Shown here: positions 23,945 through 33,887 of the stretch, one piece after another
Numbering within the stretch: position 1 is the stretch's first letter
Layout of the letters: every line of letters begins with the position of its first letter
Source of the DNA: Oopsacas minuta
Lineage: Eukaryota; Porifera; Hexactinellida; Lyssacinosida; Leucopsacidae
Length of the DNA: 64,000 nt
Direction of reading: 5' to 3'
NCBI GenBank assembly: GCA_024704765.1
Contig: JAKMXF010000011.1
Coordinates: 727,557-791,556, forward strand
Position numbers and translations under genes: made by a program
Notes under the pieces: generated by a model
What the model was told of the DNA's origin: nothing
Databases searched by the model: none
What the model saw: only the letters and a program-made list of their open reading frames with translations

Positions 23945-24120
23945 TACAGTCAACTCGCGTTATATCGATCTCTCTCGGGGTCGTGATAATTTCTTCGATA
24001 TAACCGATGAAAATTATGTTACTTTTACGTTTTGGGGCCATATTTGTACAATTTAATACTTTGATGTTTGAGCGGGCATTTCTATATATCCATGTTCGAT
24101 ATAACGGGGAGTTGACTGTA
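23945..24120. mobile_element. MITE family F1, upstream of tubulin-like gene
   Basis: Left end tacagtcaactcgcgttata, core ggggccatatttgtacaatt, right end ataacggggagttgactgta. The right end lies 48 bp before the start codon, so it probably supplies part of the 5' UTR or promoter. Confidence 0.85.
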
Positions 24121-24168
24121 CTTGATTTATTTAGTTATTTTCCAATTATTCCTTTATCACTATACACA

Positions 24169-25545
24169 ATGGCTACACAAGTCACAAGTGAAATTACAGA
24201 TTGTATAGCGTTACATTTTGGGCGTAGCGGGTGTGGATTTGGTGAGAAGTTCTGGGAATTAGCTTGTAAAGAACACGACCTATCGTTATCTACTGGAGAA
24301 GGGAAAAATTTATTTCGTAATTTTCAATCTCTATTTTCTCAAAATGAATCTGGGTTATACAAAGCTAGAGCTTTATTTATTGATCCAGATGGTCAAGATA
24401 TTTCACATTTGAAGAATGGCCGTGTTAAAAATATAACAGACACAGACTTAAACTTTCTAACTGATAAAGAAGATGGATTCGGAAATTTCGCTGCAGGTTA
24501 TTACATTAATAATGCGAATATGCTCAAAGAATTGGATCCCAAACTCAGGAAAATGGTAGAATCTTGCGATAAGACTCCAACCTTCCTAAGCACAGTTTCA
24601 TACAGTGGTGGTTCCGCGGGTGTTTATTGCCGCGTAATGAGTAACATTTTACATGACGAATTCACGAAATCAACGCACATCAACTTCGGGCTATTTCCTT
24701 CACCAATCCTTGGTAGATCAAGCGTAGACTCTTACAATTTTATTCTATCACAAGCTGCCGAAGATTGGGGAAAAAATTCAAATTTCATAAGAGTTATATT
24801 TGATAACGAAGCACTGTATGCTTCAAGTGCACGACATAAGAATACTTTAGATCTAGGCTATGAACATGTAAATCTCGAAGTAGCAAGGGTAATGAGTTTA
24901 TTAACTAGTTCAAATAGATTTAATACTAATCCAACAGCTGACCTGTCTAAAATGATCGTGAAACCTTTGTTAAATTACATTACCCCTTCTTATACACGTA
25001 TGCTTGGGGAAGAGAGTGATACGATCGAGTTTGATACGACTTATCCTCTGTTAATGGAGGGCGGAGCACTTCTAGCTAGTTGTCCTCTCGATAAAGTATT
25101 AGCAGATAGTGTATATACAAGAGGAATTGCACCATCATATTCTTTTCAGGAGAAATTGGAAGCAACTATTAAAAATTCTGAAAATACACTTTTTGAAAAT
25201 ATACATTTTGATCCAAGAGCGATTCCAGTTAGGATGACAGCGTTCGATACATTTGAATTAGGTCGGTTAACTAGTAATAAAGGAGTAATTGAAATGTTGA
25301 AAAGAGAAATGAAAAGATTTGATTTGGCCCATGCCAAACGGGCATTTGTATTTTGGTTTGTTGGTCAGGGAATGGAAGAAGGGGAATTCTCTGAATCGAG
25401 AGAACACATGGAGAAGGTTTATACAGAATATAACGATGGTTGTACTCTGACGTCATCAAGTGAATCTGATAGTGATGATATTAGTAATAATAGTGGAGAT
25501 GAGAATCCACAATTATTAGCTGAAGTTGAGAGTTTAGAAATATAA
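24169..25545 (+). CDS. highly divergent alpha-tubulin-like protein
   Basis: 458 residues from ATG 24169; the reading frame continues upstream only through a MITE, so this start is preferred. It is collinear with alpha-tubulin over its whole length: GRSGCGFGEKFWELACKEHD, ARALFIDPDG, NFAAGYYI, NEALY, and FDLAHAKRAFVFWFVGQGMEEGEFSE with an acidic tail. The tubulin GTP-binding signature GGGTGSG is SGGSAGV here. The catalytic glutamate after NVDLT in alpha-tubulin aligns with lysine (TADLSKM). The N-terminal MREC tetrapeptide and terminal tyrosine are absent. It may be a non-hydrolysing or non-polymerising paralogue, or a ciliary/germline isotype. The open frame and preserved core argue against a pseudogene. 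Confidence 0.8.
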   Translation: MATQVTSEITDCIALHFGRSGCGFGEKFWELACKEHDLSLSTGEGKNLFRNFQSLFSQNESGLYKARALFIDPDGQDISHLKNGRVKNITDTDLNFLTDKEDGFGNFAAGYYINNANMLKELDPKLRKMVESCDKTPTFLSTVSYSGGSAGVYCRVMSNILHDEFTKSTHINFGLFPSPILGRSSVDSYNFILSQAAEDWGKNSNFIRVIFDNEALYASSARHKNTLDLGYEHVNLEVARVMSLLTSSNRFNTNPTADLSKMIVKPLLNYITPSYTRMLGEESDTIEFDTTYPLLMEGGALLASCPLDKVLADSVYTRGIAPSYSFQEKLEATIKNSENTLFENIHFDPRAIPVRMTAFDTFELGRLTSNKGVIEMLKREMKRFDLAHAKRAFVFWFVGQGMEEGEFSESREHMEKVYTEYNDGCTLTSSSESDSDDISNNSGDENPQLLAEVESLEI

Positions 25546-25564
25546 TAATAATAATAATAATATA
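25542..25564. repeat. (taa)n microsatellite
   Basis: Run of about seven taa/ata units beginning in the stop codon region of the tubulin-like gene. Confidence 0.8.
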
Positions 25565-25625
25565 TTTTTACAATTATTTATTGGCAAAATTCCGTTATAA
25601 TTATAACATATGGTGTATGCTTCAT

Positions 25626-25775
25626 ACTTACCAACAGGCAGCTGTTTATAATATTTGCTGATAATTTCCTGGAATTCCAAGTTTTAGAATTATAAATTGC
25701 AATTACATGCACAGCATTTCGCAACTTTTTCGCTGGATTTCTTGTAAAATAACGTAATAATTCCGCGGCAAGTAT
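25626..25775. mobile_element. MITE family F7 fragment
   Basis: catacttaccaacaggcagc at the left and gcggcaagtatgcg at the right form imperfect inverted ends, around aatttcctggaattcc. Weakly defined. Confidence 0.4.
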
Positions 25776-25840
25776 GCGATTACGTAATTAATTTAACGTC
25801 ACATTGACTGTATTAATATTCTCAATTTTGTTATTAGAAA

Positions 25841-27893
25841 ATGTTCAATATCTACCTTATTATCACACTGTTAATGCTTCACATTTATAACGTTATGAGT
25901 GTGGAGTATATTCAAGATCAAGCTGTAACAGTGTTTGTCAATAAAGTAGGACCTTACTACAACCCACAAGAGACTTATCATTACTACACACTGCCTGTAT
26001 GTGCGCCGGATAAGATAGAACACAAGTCAATGACCTTAGGGGAAATTCTAGACGGAGATCGCATGGCATTTTCCGATTATATTATCAAATTCAAAGAAGA
26101 CAAGGCTAAAACGAAACTTTGCACTAAACATATAGGTCAAAAGGATTTGGACAAATTTAAAAGTGCAGTAGAAGATTTGTACTATTTCGAATTCGTCGTG
26201 GATGATATTATTTTCAAGGGATTTATTGGGCATTTTGAAGAAGGACCAATATTACCTCATCAGCATAACTTGTATTTATGGAATCATCTACACTTTATAT
26301 TCAGTTATGACGCTGATACACAAAATCATATAGTGAGTGCGCGTGCGATAGCTAGTACTGAGGACCCGGTAAATCTAAATGATCTAACAGCTCCTACTCG
26401 CATTGATTTCTTCTACTCTGTAACATGGCAGGCTGCTAATACACGATATGAGGATAGGGCTAAGCTACAGCTTGATTTCTTTCCCAAGGCTAAGCAGATA
26501 CATTGGATGTCTGTCATTAATTCTACTATATTAGTGCTACTGTTGGTTGTGGTTATGGTAAAGACATTGTATAAGAATCTGAGACAGGATCTCACAAGGT
26601 AATAATTGATGTATTCATAGTATAGTGGATGACTGTTATAAGGACACCCTTATGAGTAGCAAATACATGTTCTTATACCCGGCATGCACTGTATAATCAT
26701 ATCACTGTAGCTCTGTATAGCTCAAGTGAATATCAGGAAACACGATAATTATATATCACCTCAATTTATGTCCATATATGGTAATTGATGATGCTGATTT
26801 ACAAAAGAAAATACCTCTAATTCCGTAAATTTCACACCTTTTTGCTATTTCATAATATTCAAAATTGAATCCATAAATTCATTTTTGTTTGTCTAGTTAC
26901 AACGTAGATAGACCAGACGAAATCATAGAAGATTACGGATGGAAACTGATAAGCGGAGATATATTCAGGTACCCACAACACATGATGTTACTATGCGCTA
27001 TATTAGGCAGTGGTTCACAATTCATTTTGCTAGGACTGACTCTATTATTCTTTGAATCAGCTGGTGTTTTATCACAGAATCATCACGGATCTGTGAATGC
27101 ATTAACCATTCTTCTCTACGCATTTATGTCGTGCTTGTCAGGATTTATATCAAGTGCTTGTTATAAGAAATTTGGTGGTGATTTGTGGTATTGGAATATT
27201 GTGTTAACTTTCGCGATTTTCTTTGTCCCTTTCTTCCTTATATGGTCAATGATAAATTCTGTTGCATGGATGTTTAATTCGACTCAAGCTCTACCAATTT
27301 CGACAATTCTTTTATTATTCTTGCTTTGGTTCATAGTAGGACTGCCTTTGACAATTTTGGGTGGAATTTGTGGTAAGAACATGATGAGTACTTTCCAAGC
27401 ACCATGTCGTACTAAAAAATTCCCCCGTGAGATACCAGCACAGCCTTGGTATAACAAGTCTTGGTTTTACATGCTTGTTGGTGGATTTTTACCTTTCAGC
27501 GCTATTTCAATTGAAATCTACTATATCTACTTGACACTATGGGGAAGACAGTATTTCGCATTATATGGCATTACATTGTTATTATTCGTTATACTTTTGC
27601 TCGTAGCAGCTTGTATCTCAATCACTCTAACATATTTTCAGCTTTCCCTTGAAGATTATCACTGGTGGTGGCGATCTATGTATTCAGTCGGGTCCCTAAG
27701 TTTGTTTGTATTATCCTATGCGTTATACTTCTACTATAAAACTTCTCATATGCATGGGTTTCTACAAGGATTACAGTTCTTTGGTTACACGCTTATTGCT
27801 GCGTATATCTTGTTCCTCATGTTGGCTACTGTATCTTTTATAAGCTCTTTTGCGCTAGTTTATTACATGTACTCAAGACTGAAATTTGAATAG
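25841..27893 (+). CDS. TM9SF1: transmembrane 9 superfamily member 1 (nonaspanin)
   Basis: Exons 25841-26598 and 26897-27893 join in phase to give 584 residues; vertebrate TM9SF1 is about 606. A signal peptide (MFNIYLIITLLMLHIYNVMS) precedes the lumenal domain with the TM9SF1 signature VGPYYNPQETYHYY and LGEILDGDRMA, and YYFEFVVDD. Nine membrane segments follow, with WKLISGDIFRYPQ, FGGDLWYWN, GGFLPFSAISIEIYY and SLEDYHWWWRSMYSVG, all family-conserved. Nonaspanins act in the Golgi and endosomes in membrane-protein sorting; TM9SF1 is also linked to autophagy. The C-terminal R-L-K-F-E replaces the usual KxD/KxE Golgi signal closely (LKFE). Confidence 0.95.
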
Positions 27894-28770
27894 TAGTGTA
27901 TGGTGATTATGTAGCATGTATTTGAACTACTATGATTATTATGCAATTTATTGTATTTATTATTCTGTTCTATTTTGCAGTTTTAAGGATAGATGGAATT
28001 GTCTGAATATTGATGGGCTGTATTTTTGTGGTATATAGAATAGATCAGCGGTTCCAATATGAGGTCCATGAAATTATTGGTGGTCCACGAATGACAGCAG
28101 GGGTCCACGGGCTAAAAGGTTGGGAACCGCTGATGGTCTACTCATCTTGAAAATAAAATAAAATTCCACTCAAATCTTAGGTCATGCTAAAATATGTATT
28201 TAATTTCAGATTACGTAAGATAAAATTGTTAGCATACCCCAATTGACCATATTTACATTCTTTATGTGAGAATAATGACTCATATCCGCTATGATGGTAA
28301 TACTATTCCATAATTACGTAATCCTAATGAAACCTTACAGTATTGACGATTTCACAGTATAAGTGGAATCAACAAGACAGCTGAATGTGATCCCGAAATC
28401 ATGTTATTCCAATTTTTAATTATCACCCACATATTTTGAAAATGGAACTGAAATTAACTTATAAGGAGTCCAATAACAACGTAAATTCTTACCATCGAAA
28501 GTCATAGCGATCAACGTCAATGTACAACCTCACATATCAAATTCAAAATGCTCTCTTCACAATATAATAGGCATTCCTATGTATATGCGAATTAAGGTAT
28601 TATAAGCAATCATATAGCAATCTGATGTATACTGATTTCCTATTGAATTTTACTCATACGCTTTATATTGATTGATTGATATTACATTGAAACTATTTGA
28701 ACGCACACAGCGGGCTTGCATGCACTAGAATACTACTAATTTGATAATTTGATTACGTCATTCTATTTCA
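27894..28770. other. intergenic with hAT-like MITE
   Basis: Spacer of 877 bp. Only a short F5 element at 28046-28132 was recognised; the rest is AT-rich. Confidence 0.6.
28046..28132. mobile_element. hAT-like MITE family F5, short
   Basis: cagcggttccaatatgaggt at the left and ggttgggaaccgctg at the right are inverted ends; the interior has ggtccacgaatgacagcagg as in the other copies. Confidence 0.75.
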
Positions 28771-30762
28771 ATGGAATCTACACCACTTAGAGAGGCAGTG
28801 AGAAAAACTCAACTCGATTTGACCTTGTCAGGGATAAAGTATAATAAGTTTCGTAATTATAATTTTGATCCTGAAACGAATCCAATTTCTACAACAATTC
28901 GCGGTAATAACGCCAAAACTATTCCACGTCCTCTTCAAGCAAAGAAATTACCCGCAATACCTCTAAGGTATCATCAGTCCCTCGAATGCCTTCCTTCTAA
29001 AACGCCCTTGCCTCTCAAAAAGTCGTGTTCCCCCACGATAAACCATGGTACCAGATCCTCATCACTGGAGAGGCAACGTACCAGTATAACAAACCCATTG
29101 CGGAGATCCGGCAGTTTATCAACACTCCCAACAGCTAATTCTCAAGCTGTAGCAATTAGACCGCTGATAGACAATTACGGAGTTGGTCAACCGGAATTGA
29201 AGCTACCACGTACACCGCGAAACGTTACACCTAAACGTAACTCTACTCAATTCGCAGATCCATATACTCAATATTGTGCGATCGGCCTTGGCAGAGCTCA
29301 GTCGACTTTCAAAGCACATCGAGCAGCCATGGGGGCCTTTCAGTCCTCTCCTAAAGGCTCACTTACACCAGTAACTACAAGACATACTCGAATGCCCAAT
29401 ACACAAGAGCAACGTTATCGTATCGCGAAAGAGATCGAAAACACAGAAGCTACTTATGTACAAAATCTACATACTCTGACATCATTTTTCTATCGTCCGC
29501 TTTTGAAAGCTAAACTTATTCCACAAAACGAACTAAAGCAATTATTCCCTCCACAACTAAATGCACTACTCAACTGTCATATTGAGCTACTTGATAAGTT
29601 ACATGATAGACTGTCTAACTCTAAATGGCATGGAATGATTGGGGATCTTTTCGCGAATTTGTGTCCAGGCTCAATGAGTATGGATTTCTTTCAGATGTAT
29701 TCGGGATATGTGTTAGCATTTCCGTCTGCACTCGCAGTTTATGACAAGCAAATACGAACTAATGAGGAATTTCGTGGTTTTATTCGCGCTTGCATGGAAA
29801 GTCCAAGCTGCCGCGGGCTAGATTTATGCGCGTTTCTCCTAACTCCCATACAACGTCTCCCTCGTTATCTTTTGTTATTGAAAGAACTTATAAAATACAC
29901 TGATTCTTCCCACCCAGATTCTTACTTCGCTAATTTAGCTGCAGACAAATTCAAAGCTTGTTTAGTGCTACTGAATGATTCAATACATCTTGTGCTAGAT
30001 ATCGCATCTAAGTCATCTGCATGGCAAAATGAGCCACGGGCGAAAAGTGCAACAAACCGCGGGGGCAAAACATCGAAAAAAGCGAAAAGAAATTCAAAGC
30101 GTGTGTCTGGAATTTCGCATGCTGGCTCAAATTCTGACTTAGAATCAAATAGCAGTAGTTTGTATGTGGAAAGTTGTCCTCCTTCATTCTTCAATAACTT
30201 TTCCAATCATAAAATACAATCACCGATTATCCATGAGAAGCAGAACAGGTCGGCACAGCGTGTACTCAAGCTGGATCCACCCCCAGAGCAATCCTCCGCT
30301 ATGGTTTATACTACCAACACCGAACAAGTCAATACAATTCCGTTAGAAACGCGAAAATTGACACTTCAATTATCAATTGAGGATAAAATACCTTTCTCAT
30401 CACCTCCCTTAACTTCAAACAAATCTCATACAGACTCTGGTATCTACGAAGAAGACCCAGATCTCCCGCAGCCGGACGAAATCCCTGCTTTTCAGCCACA
30501 CACGCCAATCCCTGAACACCCCGGGTATCACCTCCCATCCCTCCCTGATCTTGATATAACCGCGACCCGAAACACTTCTGGACAAGTTGAAAGTTTAACT
30601 AACTGTGCTATGAATAATCTTCTATTAGAATCGCCCGTACAGAGAATTACAGAAATAGGAATAATCAATGAAGCAGATGGTAACGTTAAAAATAAAAAAC
30701 ATATACGAAGAAGATCAGCTGATCGAATATTGCGATTATTCAAGATTTTCAAATCAAAATAG
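28771..30762 (+). CDS. DH-domain Rho guanine nucleotide exchange factor
   Basis: 663 residues, single exon. A Dbl-homology domain spans about 210-410: the first conserved region is RIAKEIENTEATYVQNLHTL, the third is FLLTPIQRLPRYLLLLKELI, the hallmark of RhoGEFs. Such domains load GTP on Rho, Rac or Cdc42. The usual PH domain is not recognisable after it; instead there is a basic Ser/Lys-rich stretch, long disordered proline-rich sequence with SGIYEEDP and a basic C-terminus (RRRSADRILRLFKIFKSK) that might bind membrane. The N-terminal 200 residues are also disordered, with PLPLKK and RPLQAKKLP motifs. Subfamily is not assigned. Confidence 0.85.
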   Translation: MESTPLREAVRKTQLDLTLSGIKYNKFRNYNFDPETNPISTTIRGNNAKTIPRPLQAKKLPAIPLRYHQSLECLPSKTPLPLKKSCSPTINHGTRSSSLERQRTSITNPLRRSGSLSTLPTANSQAVAIRPLIDNYGVGQPELKLPRTPRNVTPKRNSTQFADPYTQYCAIGLGRAQSTFKAHRAAMGAFQSSPKGSLTPVTTRHTRMPNTQEQRYRIAKEIENTEATYVQNLHTLTSFFYRPLLKAKLIPQNELKQLFPPQLNALLNCHIELLDKLHDRLSNSKWHGMIGDLFANLCPGSMSMDFFQMYSGYVLAFPSALAVYDKQIRTNEEFRGFIRACMESPSCRGLDLCAFLLTPIQRLPRYLLLLKELIKYTDSSHPDSYFANLAADKFKACLVLLNDSIHLVLDIASKSSAWQNEPRAKSATNRGGKTSKKAKRNSKRVSGISHAGSNSDLESNSSSLYVESCPPSFFNNFSNHKIQSPIIHEKQNRSAQRVLKLDPPPEQSSAMVYTTNTEQVNTIPLETRKLTLQLSIEDKIPFSSPPLTSNKSHTDSGIYEEDPDLPQPDEIPAFQPHTPIPEHPGYHLPSLPDLDITATRNTSGQVESLTNCAMNNLLLESPVQRITEIGIINEADGNVKNKKHIRRRSADRILRLFKIFKSK

Positions 30763-32019
30763 AATTATTCTGAATTATTAAACTACAAACCAGGGCGATC
30801 ATTTTGATTTATATTTTCGTTTATTATATCAGTTCCAGAGGGCTGATTCTTGATTGACTCTATCGCATTTATTATCATTGTATATTTTATGATTTATCTC
30901 TCTTTCTCAGGCTATATTATCTGTTATTTTATAAACTTATCTCTATTGAATTTATTTGATTATATATTGTCTACTAATGAAATTTTCTCATAAGGCCATG
31001 TAATATAATCTACTTGTTTCTCATCCTCCCCCGTCCCAAATTTTATCCCCCTTCTGGAAAGATTTTGTATTTTTTCCAAATTTATGCATAATTCTTTGCT
31101 CACAGTGCAATCCACATTTTACTACCTGTGTAGTTAAAAATTCAATATTTTTAAGCCAGAAAGAATGTGATTAGATAATCATAGGATGATTTTATTTCAC
31201 ATATTAACTGGCCTATAAAAAATACAAATAAAATACCGTCCGCCGTCCCAGTTTCTGAAGAAATTCCGGATGAGAAACAAGTAATTAATATTACATGGCC
31301 GAAGTTGTAGGTATTGATAATTATTGGGGTAATGTAGTAGGTGCCACCTGGGATCTTTTCTGATTTTTTAATGATGTAAATGCAAATGATATATTCAATT
31401 AGTTGGAAATATAGCGACACAACACTTTGATGTTTAAAGTTCTAAAATCTAAACGCTAATGTTGGGATGATCAATGTCCAATTAGTAAGTACACAGTGGA
31501 ACTAACTCCGTACACTTAGGTAGTCAGGTCGTCCGATTCTAATTATGGCTAACTTGTGTCTATTAAGTGGTTACCTAGAGGTGGAAATAACAGCCAGGCT
31601 AGTTCCATACTTTTGTATCGGAATAAGAAGTTGGTTAAGTAGGAGGAAGTTATATTTGTTGGAGTGCAACATATTTGCCTGTTAGATGTATGTTTAATTA
31701 TTTATGTGATAGATCCGTTCCTAGTAAAACGAATTTTTCACTTCGTGTAAATCATGTTTCGACTAAAACCTTCCGCGTGTATATTTTATCACCATATTGC
31801 CAACCAATAGACTATACAGCATGCGTTTATATAATTAAAATACTTAGAATTTACATGAAGTGTAAATTCCGCCATGTAATCATGTTGAATAATTGAAAAG
31901 CTTTGATAAATTGCATAGATGGCCAATGAATAATCAATATTGAAAGTGTGGGCCATTTAATCAAACAAGTAGGCAGATTTAAACCACTTCAAAAGGTTAG
32001 ATTTCCTATAATTATAAAG

Positions 32020-33552
32020 ATGAGTGTAGTTAGAAAACGCAGGAACAGTATTCAATCTGAACTCGGAGCAACAAAGGGCTCTAAAAAGCGCAGTTGTATT
32101 TCGCGATTTGAGCAAGATGAATCGTCACAGGAATCTACAATATCAAATACATCAACTGGTAAATATGATAGGAATCTCATTGTAAATGATCCAATCCATG
32201 GTCATATAGAATTACACCCTGTACTAGTCGCGATTATGGACACCCCACAATTTCAACGCTTACGATATATCCGACAATTAGGCCTCACCTATTTCGTATT
32301 CCCGGGAGCAATGCATACGAGATTTGAACATAGTATCGGCGTGAGTCATTTAACAAGACAACTATTAATGAATATATCCCAAAAACAACCATATTTGGGC
32401 ATAACAGAACTCGATATTCTATGTTGCGAAATAGCTGGTTTGTGTCATGATTTGGGACATGGTTGTTTCTCGCATTTCTACGAAAAATTCCTTTCATTCG
32501 CAGATCAAAGAGGCTGGAAACACGAAAATATGTCAACAGAAATGCTTGACTATCTCATACAGGAAAATAATTTAATGGAAATATTCAATGAATACGGTTT
32601 AAACGAGAACGATATAAGCTTCGTTAAGGAAATGATTTCAAATAAACCTCTTGGCGATTCAACTAACGAATGGCCTTATATAGGTCGAGATAAAGAGAAA
32701 TCATTTCTCTATGATATCGTTGCGAATAAACTAACTGGTATGGACGTAGATAAATGGGACTATATCGAGAGAGATGCATATTACCTTGGCATACCGAATA
32801 CATTCGATTCTTCACGTTTGATGAAGTTTATGAGAGTGATTGAAGTTGATGGAGTACTACAGATTTGCTTGAGAGATAAAGAGCTTAATAACGTGTATGA
32901 AATGTACGCTACACGTTCGAAATTATTCCGTAGCGCTTATTTACATAAAACAGTGAATGGTATAGAGCTTATGTTATGTGATGCGTTAATAATCGCAGAT
33001 TCTTATTTGAAATTCCCAACTGATACGAATAGGTTTGTGACATTGTCAGAGGCATCGAAGGATTTAACCGCGTTTAGTTTAGTTAACGACTCGATTCTGC
33101 ACGCAATTATGTTATCGCCTGACCCAAACTTAGATGAAGCGAAAAGTATCATTAATAGGATAATGAAACGTGAATTGTATCCTCTAATCGGGAAAATGTA
33201 TTTAGTTGAGAAAATGGTGAAAAGTGACGTAGAAATTACCAAAGAAATATGTTCATACCAATCACAACTCAATGAGTTGGAAAAACCGTTGTTACCAGAG
33301 GATTTGAAAATAGAATCATTAATGATCCATTTCGGTATGAAACAAAAAAACCCGATTGATAAACTGTATTTTTTCTCCAAATCAGACATCAATAAAGCAT
33401 TTCTTATACCCAAATCTGAATTGAGTTATATGTTGCCTTCCAATTTCGGTGAATATATATTTCGTGTATATTGCAGACGAAATGAAACGGTCTATATCAA
33501 CAGAGCAAAGGATTGCTTCAGGTTATGGAAAGAAAAATCAAGCGTCAGTTGA
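32020..33552 (+). CDS. SAMHD1: SAMHD1-like HD-domain dNTP triphosphohydrolase, copy 1
   Basis: About 510 residues from MSVVRKRRNS, preferred because an upstream ATG at 31948 lacks a counterpart in copy 2. Catalytic metal ligands of the HD fold are all present: His in HTRFEHSIGVSHL, His-Asp in LCHDLGHG and Asp in WDYIERDAYYLG. Other family blocks are DPIHGHIELHP, WPYIGRDKEKSFLYDIVANK, MDVDKWDY and MKQKNPIDKLYFF. SAMHD1 splits dNTPs to nucleoside and triphosphate, limiting dNTP pools. The N-terminal SAM domain of the vertebrate protein is missing; a short basic stretch (KGSKKRS) could be a nuclear signal. No introns. Confidence 0.9.
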   Translation: MSVVRKRRNSIQSELGATKGSKKRSCISRFEQDESSQESTISNTSTGKYDRNLIVNDPIHGHIELHPVLVAIMDTPQFQRLRYIRQLGLTYFVFPGAMHTRFEHSIGVSHLTRQLLMNISQKQPYLGITELDILCCEIAGLCHDLGHGCFSHFYEKFLSFADQRGWKHENMSTEMLDYLIQENNLMEIFNEYGLNENDISFVKEMISNKPLGDSTNEWPYIGRDKEKSFLYDIVANKLTGMDVDKWDYIERDAYYLGIPNTFDSSRLMKFMRVIEVDGVLQICLRDKELNNVYEMYATRSKLFRSAYLHKTVNGIELMLCDALIIADSYLKFPTDTNRFVTLSEASKDLTAFSLVNDSILHAIMLSPDPNLDEAKSIINRIMKRELYPLIGKMYLVEKMVKSDVEITKEICSYQSQLNELEKPLLPEDLKIESLMIHFGMKQKNPIDKLYFFSKSDINKAFLIPKSELSYMLPSNFGEYIFRVYCRRNETVYINRAKDCFRLWKEKSSVS

Positions 33553-33758
33553 AGAAGAATATTATTAAGTATTATTTATAAGTGTTTGTCGTGTGTCTCA
33601 TTACAGTGTATCCATACTCTTTTTATCCCCTATTATGTGTATAACACATACTATTAAAAGATTGTAACATTAATATTTGATAAGAAATTCTACAAAAGTC
33701 AAAATGTAACCTCAACAAAGCTTAGCAATTAAACTCAAACTCAATAAAATAGTTTTAA

Positions 33759-33887
33759 TTAATTTAGGAATCTTTGTGGGGAAGCTAAATGTCCAATAAA
33801 TCTTATTAAAATCTGTCTCAGATAGATAACTATTGCTGCTCCATCGTCTATTAAACCTATAGGCCCCAAAATAGCTTCAGGGAGAAT
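33759..33887 (-). pseudogene. RNF170 3'-end fragment at duplication junction
   Basis: Nearly identical to the last 43 codons of RNF170 at 36387-36515 (ends ASPQRFLN then stop) and to its downstream flank. It breaks off abruptly at about 33887 where the second duplication unit starts. It has no promoter or RING domain, so it is a duplication by-product. Confidence 0.85.

Larger units (their letters stand above)
30806..33887. repeat. tandem duplication, left unit
   Basis: Matches 33888-36513 in direct orientation. The start (gatttatattttcgtttatt) matches gattgatattttcatttatt at about 33892, and the end is inside a copied RNF170 3' end. The unit contains one SAMHD1 gene. Its upstream part differs by several insertions and deletions, while the part from the 3' half of SAMHD1 onward is nearly identical between units. 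Confidence 0.9.

Noticed and set aside
31675-31896. 73-codon frame upstream of SAMHD1 copy 1
   Set aside because: Diverged counterpart upstream of copy 2 does not keep the frame; treated as duplicated non-coding flank.
33003-33413. 136-codon minus-strand frame antisense to SAMHD1 copy 1, and its twin at 35630
   Set aside because: Mirrors the coding strand in both duplicates; no independent motif or codon pattern.
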